Source: Prevotella sp. (GTDB taxonomy: Bacteria > Bacteroidota > Bacteroidia > Bacteroidales > Bacteroidaceae). Taken from it: 28,899 bases of DNA. The stretch spans positions 1 to 28,899 of the forward strand of contig JAILAA010000149.1 of NCBI GenBank assembly GCA_024681875.1, read 5' to 3'. This document shows, piece after piece, positions 8,525 to 15,665 of the stretch. Within the stretch, counting starts at the first letter, position 1. Each line of letters begins with the position of its first letter. Under the pieces are notes generated by a model, which saw only the letters and a program-made list of their open reading frames with translations, was not told the DNA's origin and did no database searches. The position numbers and the translations under genes are program-made.

Positions 8525-9373
8525 TTAGCATGCCTTGAAACTCATGTCGAGGCCTTTTACGCTGTGCGTCAAAGCGCCGACAGAGATGAAATCGACACCC
8601 TGCTCGGCGTAGGGACGGATGGTGTCGAAGGTAATGCCGCCACTCGACTCGGTCTCGTAGCGGTGATTGATTAGGTCGACGGCCTTCTTTGTGTCGGCGA
8701 CGGAGAAGTTGTCGAGCATGATGCGGTCTACTCCGCCGTGGTCGAGCACTTGCTGCAGCTCATCGAAGTTTCTGACCTCAATCTCAATCTTCAGGTCGAG
8801 GCCCTTTTCCTTCAGGTAGGCGTGGCAGCGGTCGATGGCGTTGACGATGCCTCCTGCGAAGTCGACGTGGTTGTCCTTCAGCAGAATCATGTCGAAAAGC
8901 CCGATGCGGTGGTTGCAGCCGCCGCCTATCTTCACGGCCTGCTTCTCCAGGATGCGCATACCGGGGGTGGTCTTGCGGGTGTCGAGCACTCGAGTGCCGG
9001 TGCCTTCGAGGCGCTCCACATAGCGTGCGGTCATCGTGGCGATGCCGCTCATGCGCTGCATGATGTTCAGCATGAGGCGCTCGGTCTGCAACAGGGAGCG
9101 TACGCGGCCGGTGACAATCATGGCGATGTCGCCTTTCTTCACTTTTGCGCCGTCCTGCATGAGCACTTCCACCTGCATCTCGGGGTCGAAGCGACGAAAC
9201 ACTTCCTTGGCTATCTCCACGCCAGCCAGGATGCCGTCCTCCTTGATGAGCAGATGCGACTTGCCCATGGCGTCCTCGGGAATACAGCATAGCGTGGTGT
9301 GGTCGCCGTCGCCGATGTCCTCGGCAAACGACAAATCGATGAGTCTGTCGACGAGTTCTTCTGTTGATAACAT
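8525..9373 (-). CDS. nadC: Nicotinate-nucleotide pyrophosphorylase (quinolinate phosphoribosyltransferase)
   Basis: Cytosolic enzyme of de novo NAD synthesis: quinolinate plus PRPP gives nicotinate mononucleotide, CO2 and PPi. The 282-aa protein has the normal length and the family core LDTRKTTPGMRILEKQAV followed by KIGGGCNHRIGLFDMILLKDNH (about residues 131-170), plus the C-terminal barrel motifs RIMLDNFS and DFISVGALTHS. The start follows AAAAGG, the last unit of a tandem repeat. nadA and nadB are not in the window. It sits in a unit with cstA upstream and the NAD-requiring GH109 enzyme downstream; a functional link is possible but unproven. Confidence 0.94.
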   Translation of the reverse strand: MLSTEELVDRLIDLSFAEDIGDGDHTTLCCIPEDAMGKSHLLIKEDGILAGVEIAKEVFRRFDPEMQVEVLMQDGAKVKKGDIAMIVTGRVRSLLQTERLMLNIMQRMSGIATMTARYVERLEGTGTRVLDTRKTTPGMRILEKQAVKIGGGCNHRIGLFDMILLKDNHVDFAGGIVNAIDRCHAYLKEKGLDLKIEIEVRNFDELQQVLDHGGVDRIMLDNFSVADTKKAVDLINHRYETESSGGITFDTIRPYAEQGVDFISVGALTHSVKGLDMSFKAC

Positions 9374-9427
9374 AACCTTTTAACTCTTTAACCTTTTAAC
9401 TCTTTAACCTTTTAACTCTTTAACCTT
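9374..9427. repeat. 16-bp tandem repeat, 3.4 copies, upstream of nadC
   Basis: Unit AACCTTTTAACTCTTT is present perfectly at 9374-9389, 9390-9405 and 9406-9421, with a partial copy 9422-9427 that runs into the stop codon of the upstream barrel gene. Read on the minus strand it ends in AAAAGGTT immediately before the nadC ATG, so the repeat supplies the ribosome binding region. Perfect copies suggest recent expansion or slippage. Confidence 0.9.
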
Positions 9428-9944
9428 ACTCAAAGTAGATGCCCAAGCCTATGCGGAAACCGAATCCGCTGTGGTCGCTGTGATTCTTCAGGCTCTGGTT
9501 GTAGTAAACCTCCGGCTCGAGGGTGACGGTGCGGTTGAGGAAAAAGGCATAGCCCAGATTGACGGAAGGCATCAGGTCGTCGTAGTCATGCCACTTATGC
9601 ACGTAATTGGCGCCCATTCCCACATAGAGGCCATTCTGCTCAATGTAATAGCGAAGGCCTGCGCCGGCAGTAAAGGCGTTGCTGGCGTTCTCATGCCAAT
9701 CATAGCCTGCCTGTGCGGTCACCATCCAATTGTCCTGGAACAGATAGCCTCCCTTTGCTGAAAGGTCGAAGTTCCACTTCTCAAAGTCGTTAAAGCGCAA
9801 GTCGAGGCCCGACATAGCGGTGGCCACATAGAACTTGCCCTCGCCGAAGGGCGGACGGTCCTGATAGGGCTTGTTGGTGTAAGTCTGGGCGTTAGCTGCC
9901 AGTGCGCAGACGGCGCAGAGCAGCGAGAAAAACATTTTCTTCAT
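9426..9944 (-). CDS. Small outer-membrane beta-barrel protein
   Basis: A 172-aa exported protein with a Sec signal peptide (MKKMFFSLLCAVCALAANAQ). The remainder shows alternating aromatic/polar strands (for example WNFDLSAKGGYLFQDNWMVT, then GAGLRYYIEQNGLYVGMGANY) and ends in FGFRIGLGIYFE, as expected for an 8-stranded barrel of the porin/OmpW-OprG-like superfamily. It is only 12 bp after cstA and is separated from nadC by the tandem repeat, so it probably belongs to the cstA transcription unit. Ligand or role is not evident. Confidence 0.8.
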   Translation of the reverse strand: MKKMFFSLLCAVCALAANAQTYTNKPYQDRPPFGEGKFYVATAMSGLDLRFNDFEKWNFDLSAKGGYLFQDNWMVTAQAGYDWHENASNAFTAGAGLRYYIEQNGLYVGMGANYVHKWHDYDDLMPSVNLGYAFFLNRTVTLEPEVYYNQSLKNHSDHSGFGFRIGLGIYFE

Positions 9945-9956
9945 GGTCGTGTTTAT

Positions 9957-11420
9957 TTATTTTGATTGTTTATAATTGTCGTACCAACGGACAAACCATA
10001 GCGCAGAGATTATCAGGGTTGCGACGGCAATGCCTGCCGTCCACAGTGTATCAAGATTGAACATCTGCTGGGTGATGAGATAGGTGGTGCAGACCACCGT
10101 CATAAACAGAGCCGGCACGAGGGTGATGGCAAACGGCTTCTTCTGTTGCACCAGATAGACGGTGATGGCCCAGAGCATGAACACAGACAGCGTCTGGTTG
10201 CTCCAGCCAAACCAGCTCCATATCATATTGAAACCTTCTTTGTCGCCCATCTGCCATACAAGCAATGCAATGACGGTAGCAAACATGGGGATACAGATAT
10301 AGAGACGCTTGCGGATGGTGCGCTGCTCAAGCTTTACGAAATCGGCAATGATGAGGCGTGCCGAGCGCAAAGCAGTGTCGCCACTGGTGATGGGGGCTGC
10401 CACCACGCCCAGCAGGGCAAGGATGCCGCCGAAGGTGAGCAGCCAGTCCCTGCTGATGAGGGTGACGACAGAGGGTGCATCGCTCACTGCGGCTGCACCA
10501 CCGGCTATCTGCTCATAGCCCGGGGTGGGCTGGTTGTAGAAGAAGAACATGGCTACAGTAGCCCAGATAAGCGCCACGATGCCTTCGGTAATCATTGCGC
10601 CGTAGAAAATGGGCCGTCCCTGACGCTCGCTTTTCATACAGCGGGCCATCAAGGGACTTTGCGTAGCATGGAAGCCGCTGATGGCTCCGCAGGCAATGGT
10701 TATGAACAGACAGGGGAAGATGCTCTTCGGCGTCAGTGCCTCAACAGACAAGCCTGTCCACAGTTCAGGAATAGCGGGCCACTTCACAAACAGCATCACT
10801 AACAGTGCACTTGCCATAAACAACAGAGAGAAAGCGAACAGCGGATAGACACGACCGATGATCTTGTCGATGGGCATCAGCGTGGCTATCAGATAATAGA
10901 TGAAAATAACAACTATCCAAAATGTGTACTGCCCCAAACTCTCGGTAGCAAATGAAGGCTCCCACATATCGCCTAGAATCTTCGCCGGACTGAACACAAA
11001 CACTGCTCCAACCATCATCAGCAGGAACACCGAGAACACCAGCATCACCTGCTTCGTTGTCTTGCCTAAGAAGCGACCGATAATCTCGGGCTGGTTGATG
11101 CCGCCGTTGCGCACGCTGAGCATTCCGCTCAGGTAGTCGTGCGTAGCACCTGCAAAGATGCAGCCCAAAACAATCCACAGATAGGCAGCGGGGCCGAACT
11201 TGGCACCCATGATGGCGCCGAAGATGGGGCCTGTGCCTGCGATGTTCAGAAACTGAATCATAAAGATTTTCCAACCAGGCAACACCATGAAGTCCACACC
11301 ATCGGCCTTCGCCACGGCTGGCGTGGGCCTGTCGTCAGGCCCGAAGACACGCTCCACAAAGCGACCATAGAGGAAATATCCCAGAATAAGAGCCACAAGG
11401 CTTAATGAGAATGTAATCAT
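9957..11420 (-). CDS. cstA: Carbon starvation protein A family transporter
   Basis: Inner-membrane protein of the CstA family (pyruvate or peptide uptake during carbon limitation in characterised members). The 487-aa chain is almost all hydrophobic helices and carries the family signatures FLNIAGTGPIFGAIMGAKFG and FAGATHDYLSGMLSVRNGG near residues 57-105, plus ISGFHATQSPLMARC near 245. This is the shorter Bacteroidetes/Firmicutes-type form; E. coli CstA is about 700 aa. It is first in a probable five-gene minus-strand unit and has a TATCTTTG -7 element upstream at 11462-11469. Confidence 0.92.
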   Translation of the reverse strand: MITFSLSLVALILGYFLYGRFVERVFGPDDRPTPAVAKADGVDFMVLPGWKIFMIQFLNIAGTGPIFGAIMGAKFGPAAYLWIVLGCIFAGATHDYLSGMLSVRNGGINQPEIIGRFLGKTTKQVMLVFSVFLLMMVGAVFVFSPAKILGDMWEPSFATESLGQYTFWIVVIFIYYLIATLMPIDKIIGRVYPLFAFSLLFMASALLVMLFVKWPAIPELWTGLSVEALTPKSIFPCLFITIACGAISGFHATQSPLMARCMKSERQGRPIFYGAMITEGIVALIWATVAMFFFYNQPTPGYEQIAGGAAAVSDAPSVVTLISRDWLLTFGGILALLGVVAAPITSGDTALRSARLIIADFVKLEQRTIRKRLYICIPMFATVIALLVWQMGDKEGFNMIWSWFGWSNQTLSVFMLWAITVYLVQQKKPFAITLVPALFMTVVCTTYLITQQMFNLDTLWTAGIAVATLIISALWFVRWYDNYKQSK

Positions 11421-11461
11421 TGTTTATTCTTTGTTTTTCCAAATAAAAGTCTTTCCGACTG

Positions 11462-11469
11462 CAAAGATA
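11462..11469 (-). promoter_or_regulatory. -7 promoter element of cstA
   Basis: On the minus strand the sequence reads TATCTTTG, matching TAnnTTTG, 42 bp before the cstA ATG. No good TTTG -33 box is seen at 19-21 bp; a TGTG-like run is the closest. It lies back to back with the promoter of the plus-strand AlaX-like gene. Confidence 0.6.
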
Positions 11470-11524
11470 CAACTTTATTTGAAAATACACACTTTTCATA
11501 CATGAAATTTTTATCAAGGATTCC

Positions 11525-11555
11525 TTTGCAGTCTCAGTATTTTTAGTTAATTTTG
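11525..11555 (+). promoter_or_regulatory. Promoter of the AlaX-like gene
   Basis: A perfect Bacteroidetes promoter: TTTG at 11525-11528, a 19-bp spacer, then TAATTTTG at 11548-11555. The first ATG follows at 11572, after an AGGAAAA ribosome binding-like stretch. Confidence 0.8.
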
Positions 11556-11571
11556 CCATCGTTTAGGAAAA

Positions 11572-12084
11572 ATGAAGACAAACAGCAGTGCTGACAGTGT
11601 TATGAGGAATAGAGACCAGCAGAACGACATGGAAACATTGGAAGAAAGGGACGTGTCTTTTCCACCCGCACACACGGCTGAACACCTGCTAAACCAGACA
11701 ATGATCAGGATGTTCGGCTGTGAGCGAAGCTATAATACACACATTGAGCGGAAGAAAAGCAAGATGAGCTTTCACCTGGCACAGAAACCAGACCGCAAGC
11801 AGGAGAAGGAGATTGAGCGGCGGATGAACGAACTGATCGACGATGACCTGCCCGTCACCTTCCAGTTTGTCGGTCGCCACGAGCTGCCTCCTGAAATCAG
11901 CACCAGCCGCCTTCCCGCCGATGCCGACGGCACCATCCGCTTGGTGCGTATTGGCGATTACGATGTTTGCCCCTGTATCGGTAAACATGTCAGAAGTACA
12001 GCACAAATAGGACGCTTTGAAATGCTCGGCACCAACTGGGACGAGCAGGAGCATTCTTTCCGAGTAAGATTCAAGATTGTTTAA
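11572..12084 (+). CDS. AlaX-like alanyl-tRNA editing protein
   Basis: A 170-aa stand-alone protein of the tRNA_SAD (AlaRS/ThrRS editing) fold, expected to hydrolyse mischarged tRNA, typically Ser- or Gly-tRNA(Ala). The zinc ligands of the family can be placed: HTAEH (H34, H38) and CIGKH (C135, H139), as in AlaX. The block AHTAEHLLNQTMIRMFGC followed by HIERKKSKMSF is conserved. Homology starts only near residue 30, so initiation at M11 (11602) or M20 (11629) is possible; ATG 11572 was kept because it is the first after the promoter and has an AGGA upstream. It converges on the EEP-family gene with a 29-bp gap and no visible terminator. Confidence 0.82.
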   Translation: MKTNSSADSVMRNRDQQNDMETLEERDVSFPPAHTAEHLLNQTMIRMFGCERSYNTHIERKKSKMSFHLAQKPDRKQEKEIERRMNELIDDDLPVTFQFVGRHELPPEISTSRLPADADGTIRLVRIGDYDVCPCIGKHVRSTAQIGRFEMLGTNWDEQEHSFRVRFKIV

Positions 12085-12113
12085 ATCAACGGGGGCTGAG
12101 ACGGCAATAAAGG

Positions 12114-13175
12114 TCAAAGCCCTATACGCATCAACACGGGTAAGTGGTCGCTGTAGGTGACGTTAATCGTGCGATAGTTATATCCCTCCAGCTCGTCGTT
12201 GTGGAAGATATAGTCTATGCGCACTAGCTTCTTGCCATCACGCATCGTGTACATAAACCCCTTGCCACTCTCCTTGAAGCCGTCGACAAGGTCGCCTTTC
12301 ATCTTACGGTAGACGTAGGAGTAAGGCACATCATTGAAATCGCCACAAAGGATGACGGGATGCGGACTCTTCTCTATCTCTGATGCAACGAGGTCGGCCT
12401 GCTGGGCTCGGATGGCCATCCCTCGGGTATAGCTGCCATAGATGGCTCGAAGCAGCGAATTGCGCTCCACCAGCTGCCCTCTGGCCTCCTGCTTAGCTGC
12501 CTGATGCAGGGCACTGTTGATGCCCGTCGTTTCCAGGTGCACATTGAAGATGCGGAAGACGCGGCCATTGACATCGACGTCGGCCCACATGGCGCTGTTG
12601 CCCGTATGGCCGAAATCAATAGCCTGCGAGTCGATGATAGGATAGCGTCGGCTGAAAATCACCATATCGGGCTGTCCCTTTGCCATTGACGAGAAATACT
12701 TCAGATAGTTTTCCGAATTGTTCATCTCGCCACTCTGCTCCATATATTCCTGCAGGCAAAGGATGTCCACCTCGTTGTTCTTCATCATCGTGAGTATGTC
12801 ACCAGACTTGTAGCCGTTCATCTCCCTGCCGAACATGGCAACGTTGTAGGTGGCTACGTTCAGGCCAGACTTAGCCTCTCCGCTACTGCGGAACAGGCCT
12901 GGCTGGAAAATGGTGCCTATATAGGGAATGCAGCAGAGCAACATGACTCCGGGAATGGCAGCCCAGTGCCAGCGACGGCGGATAAGCCAGAAGAGCAGCA
13001 ACAGCACATCGGCTATGATGAACAGAGGCAAGGCAAAGACGGTGAGCGCCAAAGCGGTGCCCGTAGCCGGATTGGCATAGCCGCCAAAGATGCCCATGAT
13101 AATGAACACCGCCACCAGAATGGTGACGACAAGCATCATAAACGACAGATATTTATATACGGCTAACTTACCCAT
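12114..13175 (-). CDS. Membrane-anchored endonuclease/exonuclease/phosphatase family protein
   Basis: The 353-aa protein has three hydrophobic helices in residues about 1-95, then an EEP (DNase I-like) domain. Domain motifs visible are VATYNVAMF (N), CLQEYM (metal-binding E), HLETTG, LCGDFNDVPYS (the GDFN signature) and YSDHLPVLM (catalytic SDH). The catalytic domain is thus intact and probably faces the periplasm. Substrate could be a lipid phosphate, phosphodiester or nucleic acid; the family does not tell. It lies 49 bp after the hybrid histidine kinase gene and may be co-transcribed. Confidence 0.85.
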   Translation of the reverse strand: MGKLAVYKYLSFMMLVVTILVAVFIIMGIFGGYANPATGTALALTVFALPLFIIADVLLLLFWLIRRRWHWAAIPGVMLLCCIPYIGTIFQPGLFRSSGEAKSGLNVATYNVAMFGREMNGYKSGDILTMMKNNEVDILCLQEYMEQSGEMNNSENYLKYFSSMAKGQPDMVIFSRRYPIIDSQAIDFGHTGNSAMWADVDVNGRVFRIFNVHLETTGINSALHQAAKQEARGQLVERNSLLRAIYGSYTRGMAIRAQQADLVASEIEKSPHPVILCGDFNDVPYSYVYRKMKGDLVDGFKESGKGFMYTMRDGKKLVRIDYIFHNDELEGYNYRTINVTYSDHLPVLMRIGL

Positions 13176-13191
13176 CGCACTACTGATAACT

Positions 13192-13227
13192 GTGAACTAT
13201 TTTACTGTGATTGTAAACCGTGAACTA
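13192..13227. repeat. Direct repeat GTGAACTA in the spacer before the EEP gene
   Basis: GTGAACTA occurs at 13192-13199 and 13220-13227, with a related CTGTGATTGTAAAC between (13205-13218). The second copy overlaps the stop codon of the histidine kinase gene. It is the third low-complexity spacer repeat in the window, after those before fcl and nadC. Confidence 0.5.
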
Positions 13228-14487
13228 CTCGCCGATATAGCGTACAATTGTCTCAATAAGATCCTCCACCCGGAATGGTTTGGCCAAGAAATCATCACAC
13301 CCTGCTGCCTTTGCCTCGCGTATATTCTCGTCAAAGGCATAGGCACTGAGGGCAATGATGGGTGTTTCGTGGTTGACCTCCTTAATGATGCGGGTGGCGT
13401 CAAGGCCGTTCATCTCCGGCATACGAATGTCCATAAGAATGAGGTCGGGGTGGTCTTCTTCATTCATCATCACCGCCTCAATACCATTATGGGCGTGCAG
13501 CAGGTTGTAGCGTTTCTGCAGCACGATACGTACCAGCTCGTAGTTGCTTTCCTCGTCCTCAGCTACCAATACGGTCTTCATCTTGACTTCCGTATTGCGA
13601 GTACTGACACGAAGTGTGCGAATCATCTGCGACGATGTCGTCGTGCGGTTGCTGGTAGCCACACCGCCTATAGTACCATGGAAGGGAAGGGTGAAGGTAA
13701 AGGTAGAGCCGACGTTGACTCGCGACTTCACCTCGATGTGACCACCCATCTTCTCAACGATAATCTTGCAAAGCGACAATCCTAAACCGTAGCCCTTGTT
13801 CTGCTCAGCATCCTTAGAGGCATAGGCATTGAAAATCTTGTCAATAAACTCTGGCTCAATGCCCGAACCAGTGTCTGCGACGTAAAACTCAATGTCTTGA
13901 TGGTCATTGATGAGATTGAAGCCATAGGTTATGGAGCCTTTCGTAGTGTGCTTCAAAGCATTGGAAATCAGGTTAGAGAATACCTGCGTCAGCTTGTCTT
14001 CATCAGTGCTCATCATCACCTGTACGGTAGGCATATTCCCCGTCAGTTCAATGGTGTCAGGACAGCGGAACTTGAAGAGCTGTTTGATGCCGGTAAGCAT
14101 GTAGTTGAGGTCAACGTTGGTCTTCTTGATGCTGATTTCGCCAGCCTCCACCCTTGAGAGGTCAAGGATTTCATTGACCAAGCTGAGCAAGCGCCTGTTG
14201 TTGCTCTCAATAATCTCCATGTAGTTCATGCGCTCCTGAAGGGACTCAGCCTCAACCATCACACGAGAAAAGCCTTCAATGGCATTAAGGGGCGTACGAA
14301 TCTCATGCGACATATTGGCAAGGAAGAGGCTCTTCATTTTGCTGGCTTTTTCAGCTTGAAGTGCCTTCTCCTCATACTCCTTCAGCTTCTTGTTTGCCTC
14401 TTCCAACTGGATATTGGCCAAATTCAGACGATGGCTGACATCGGCAAACTTTTGAAGCAAAACCTCTTTCTCGTCCTGACTCATCAT
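13225..14487 (-). CDS. Soluble hybrid sensor histidine kinase
   Basis: A 420-aa cytosolic signalling protein. Domains in order: N-terminal coiled coil (about residues 5-50), HisKA with the phospho-acceptor H in FLANMSHEIRTPLNAIEGFS (residue about 61), HATPase_c with N-box FSNLISNALKH, G1 box DTGSGIEPE and G2 GYGLGLSLC, then a receiver domain with the acidic pair in VLVAEDEES, the phospho-acceptor D in LILMDIRMPEMNG and the conserved K in FLAKPF. There is no transmembrane helix, PAS or GAF domain, so the input is unknown. No DNA-binding output is present; phosphotransfer to another protein is expected. Codon at 14490 is GTG; ATG at 14487 or 14484 is the more likely start. Confidence 0.9.
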   Translation of the reverse strand: MMSQDEKEVLLQKFADVSHRLNLANIQLEEANKKLKEYEEKALQAEKASKMKSLFLANMSHEIRTPLNAIEGFSRVMVEAESLQERMNYMEIIESNNRRLLSLVNEILDLSRVEAGEISIKKTNVDLNYMLTGIKQLFKFRCPDTIELTGNMPTVQVMMSTDEDKLTQVFSNLISNALKHTTKGSITYGFNLINDHQDIEFYVADTGSGIEPEFIDKIFNAYASKDAEQNKGYGLGLSLCKIIVEKMGGHIEVKSRVNVGSTFTFTLPFHGTIGGVATSNRTTTSSQMIRTLRVSTRNTEVKMKTVLVAEDEESNYELVRIVLQKRYNLLHAHNGIEAVMMNEEDHPDLILMDIRMPEMNGLDATRIIKEVNHETPIIALSAYAFDENIREAKAAGCDDFLAKPFRVEDLIETIVRYIGE

Positions 14488-14511
14488 CACTCGACATTAA
14501 GATTCAGCTTG

Positions 14512-14519
14512 CAAATTTA
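14512..14519 (-). promoter_or_regulatory. -7 promoter element of the histidine kinase gene
   Basis: Minus strand reads TAAATTTG (TAnnTTTG), 25 bp before the ATG at 14487. No clear -33 TTTG is present at the usual distance. Confidence 0.5.
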
Positions 14520-14560
14520 CGCATTATTTTTGAAAGGCGTGCATCTTTTCTCAAGTTTTT

Positions 14561-15589
14561 TCAATTTTCTCCCAACATCTGCTTCACCTTGTTCTGCAGG
14601 TCGTTGCTACTGAGGTTGCGCGCCACGATGTTGCCATGTTTATCGGTTACGATATTGGCGGGTATGGTGGCAATACCGAGTTGTGCCAAAAGCGGCGATT
14701 GAAACATCAGGCTGTCGCAGACGTTGGGCCAGCTGACACTGTCGCGCTCCAGCACGCCCTTCCCCTCGCTGGGACTGGCGTCAAGACAGATACTGAGCAC
14801 CGAAAAGCGATGGGGATATTTCTTCTTCAACCTGCTTAGTGAATGCATGGGCGACTGTGAATCATAGTTCCACGTCGTCCAGACCATAATGACGTTCACG
14901 TCGGAGCGCATCGTATTTTCCGTCACAGTGTCACCATCGGTACTAATGGCCTGAAACGGCGGCAGAGGCCCCGTCGTGGCGTAGGTCTTCAGCGTCTCCA
15001 GCTGTGTCAGCAGTCGTGCAACGTGCTGATTTTGCGGCTGCTTCTTGTGCAGAAGTTCACACAGTGTATATGCTTTAGCATAGTCGGGGGTAAGCGATTG
15101 CAAGAAGTATTTTTGAAGGAGGTAGAAGCTGACAGGGGAAGTCGGATTGGCCGTGATGAACTTTTCGGCTTCTGCCTCAGCCTCCGGCGGCGTCATGTCG
15201 TTGGTCTTCAGGCGGAAAGCCGTCATCTGGTCATTGTCGGGCGTGCCCTTTATCTCCGTATCACGCAAGTGCGATGCATCGCCTTCCATCTTCACCTCAG
15301 CACCCGGCATGGCAAAGACTGGAATCTCGCTGTAATTGGGAAAGAGGATGGCTAATGTAAGCGTGTCGCTGAGCGGACGGTCATAAACGAAGCGCCCGTC
15401 ATTGACTGCGACGGTATCCTTCTGGCCTGTGTTGTAGTCGTAGATATAGAACTCGCCCTGATTCAGATTTTTAAACTGAGCCTCCAGCTTAAACCGATCA
15501 GACTGTTTGCTGCAGGAGGAAGCGAAAAGAAGGAACAAAAAAACACAGGCCATCCCCCACCCCCTCCCTGAAAGGAGGGGAGAAAACAT
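14561..15589 (-). CDS. DUF4369/thioredoxin-like lipoprotein without CxxC
   Basis: Predicted lipoprotein: a hydrophobic stretch ends in the lipobox FASSC, then a DUF4369-like domain (KLEAQFKNLNQGEFYIYDY onward, about 100 residues), a helical linker, and a C-terminal thioredoxin-like domain. In place of the TlpA/ResA active site WCxxC it has WTTWNYDSQSP, so both cysteines are missing, while the cis-proline loop is kept (IATIPANIV). It is probably a binding or structural member rather than an oxidoreductase. The open frame extends to 15679, but that part is encoded by the inverted repeat at 15546-15660. ATG 15589 keeps an arginine in the signal n-region; ATG 15553 is the alternative start. Confidence 0.75.
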   Translation of the reverse strand: MFSPLLSGRGWGMACVFLFLLFASSCSKQSDRFKLEAQFKNLNQGEFYIYDYNTGQKDTVAVNDGRFVYDRPLSDTLTLAILFPNYSEIPVFAMPGAEVKMEGDASHLRDTEIKGTPDNDQMTAFRLKTNDMTPPEAEAEAEKFITANPTSPVSFYLLQKYFLQSLTPDYAKAYTLCELLHKKQPQNQHVARLLTQLETLKTYATTGPLPPFQAISTDGDTVTENTMRSDVNVIMVWTTWNYDSQSPMHSLSRLKKKYPHRFSVLSICLDASPSEGKGVLERDSVSWPNVCDSLMFQSPLLAQLGIATIPANIVTDKHGNIVARNLSSNDLQNKVKQMLGEN

Positions 15590-15660
15590 GCTCACTGTGG
15601 ATAATTTGCAGCAAGGTGTTTTTTCCCCTCCCTTATAGAGAGGAGTTAGGGGATGGCCTG
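15546..15660. repeat. Nested inverted repeat (REPIN/MITE-like)
   Basis: Two arms of about 43 bp, 15546-15588 and 15617-15660, are inverted copies at roughly 80 percent identity around a 28-bp centre. Each arm itself contains a small GC-rich hairpin (for example CCCCTCC, then GGAGGGG, at 15562-15580). The outermost bases are CAGGCCATCCCC. Two inverted REP-like hairpins are the layout of REPIN elements. It sits at the gene junction and supplies the N-terminal open frame of the downstream lipoprotein gene. Confidence 0.8.
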
Positions 15661-15665
15661 CTTTC

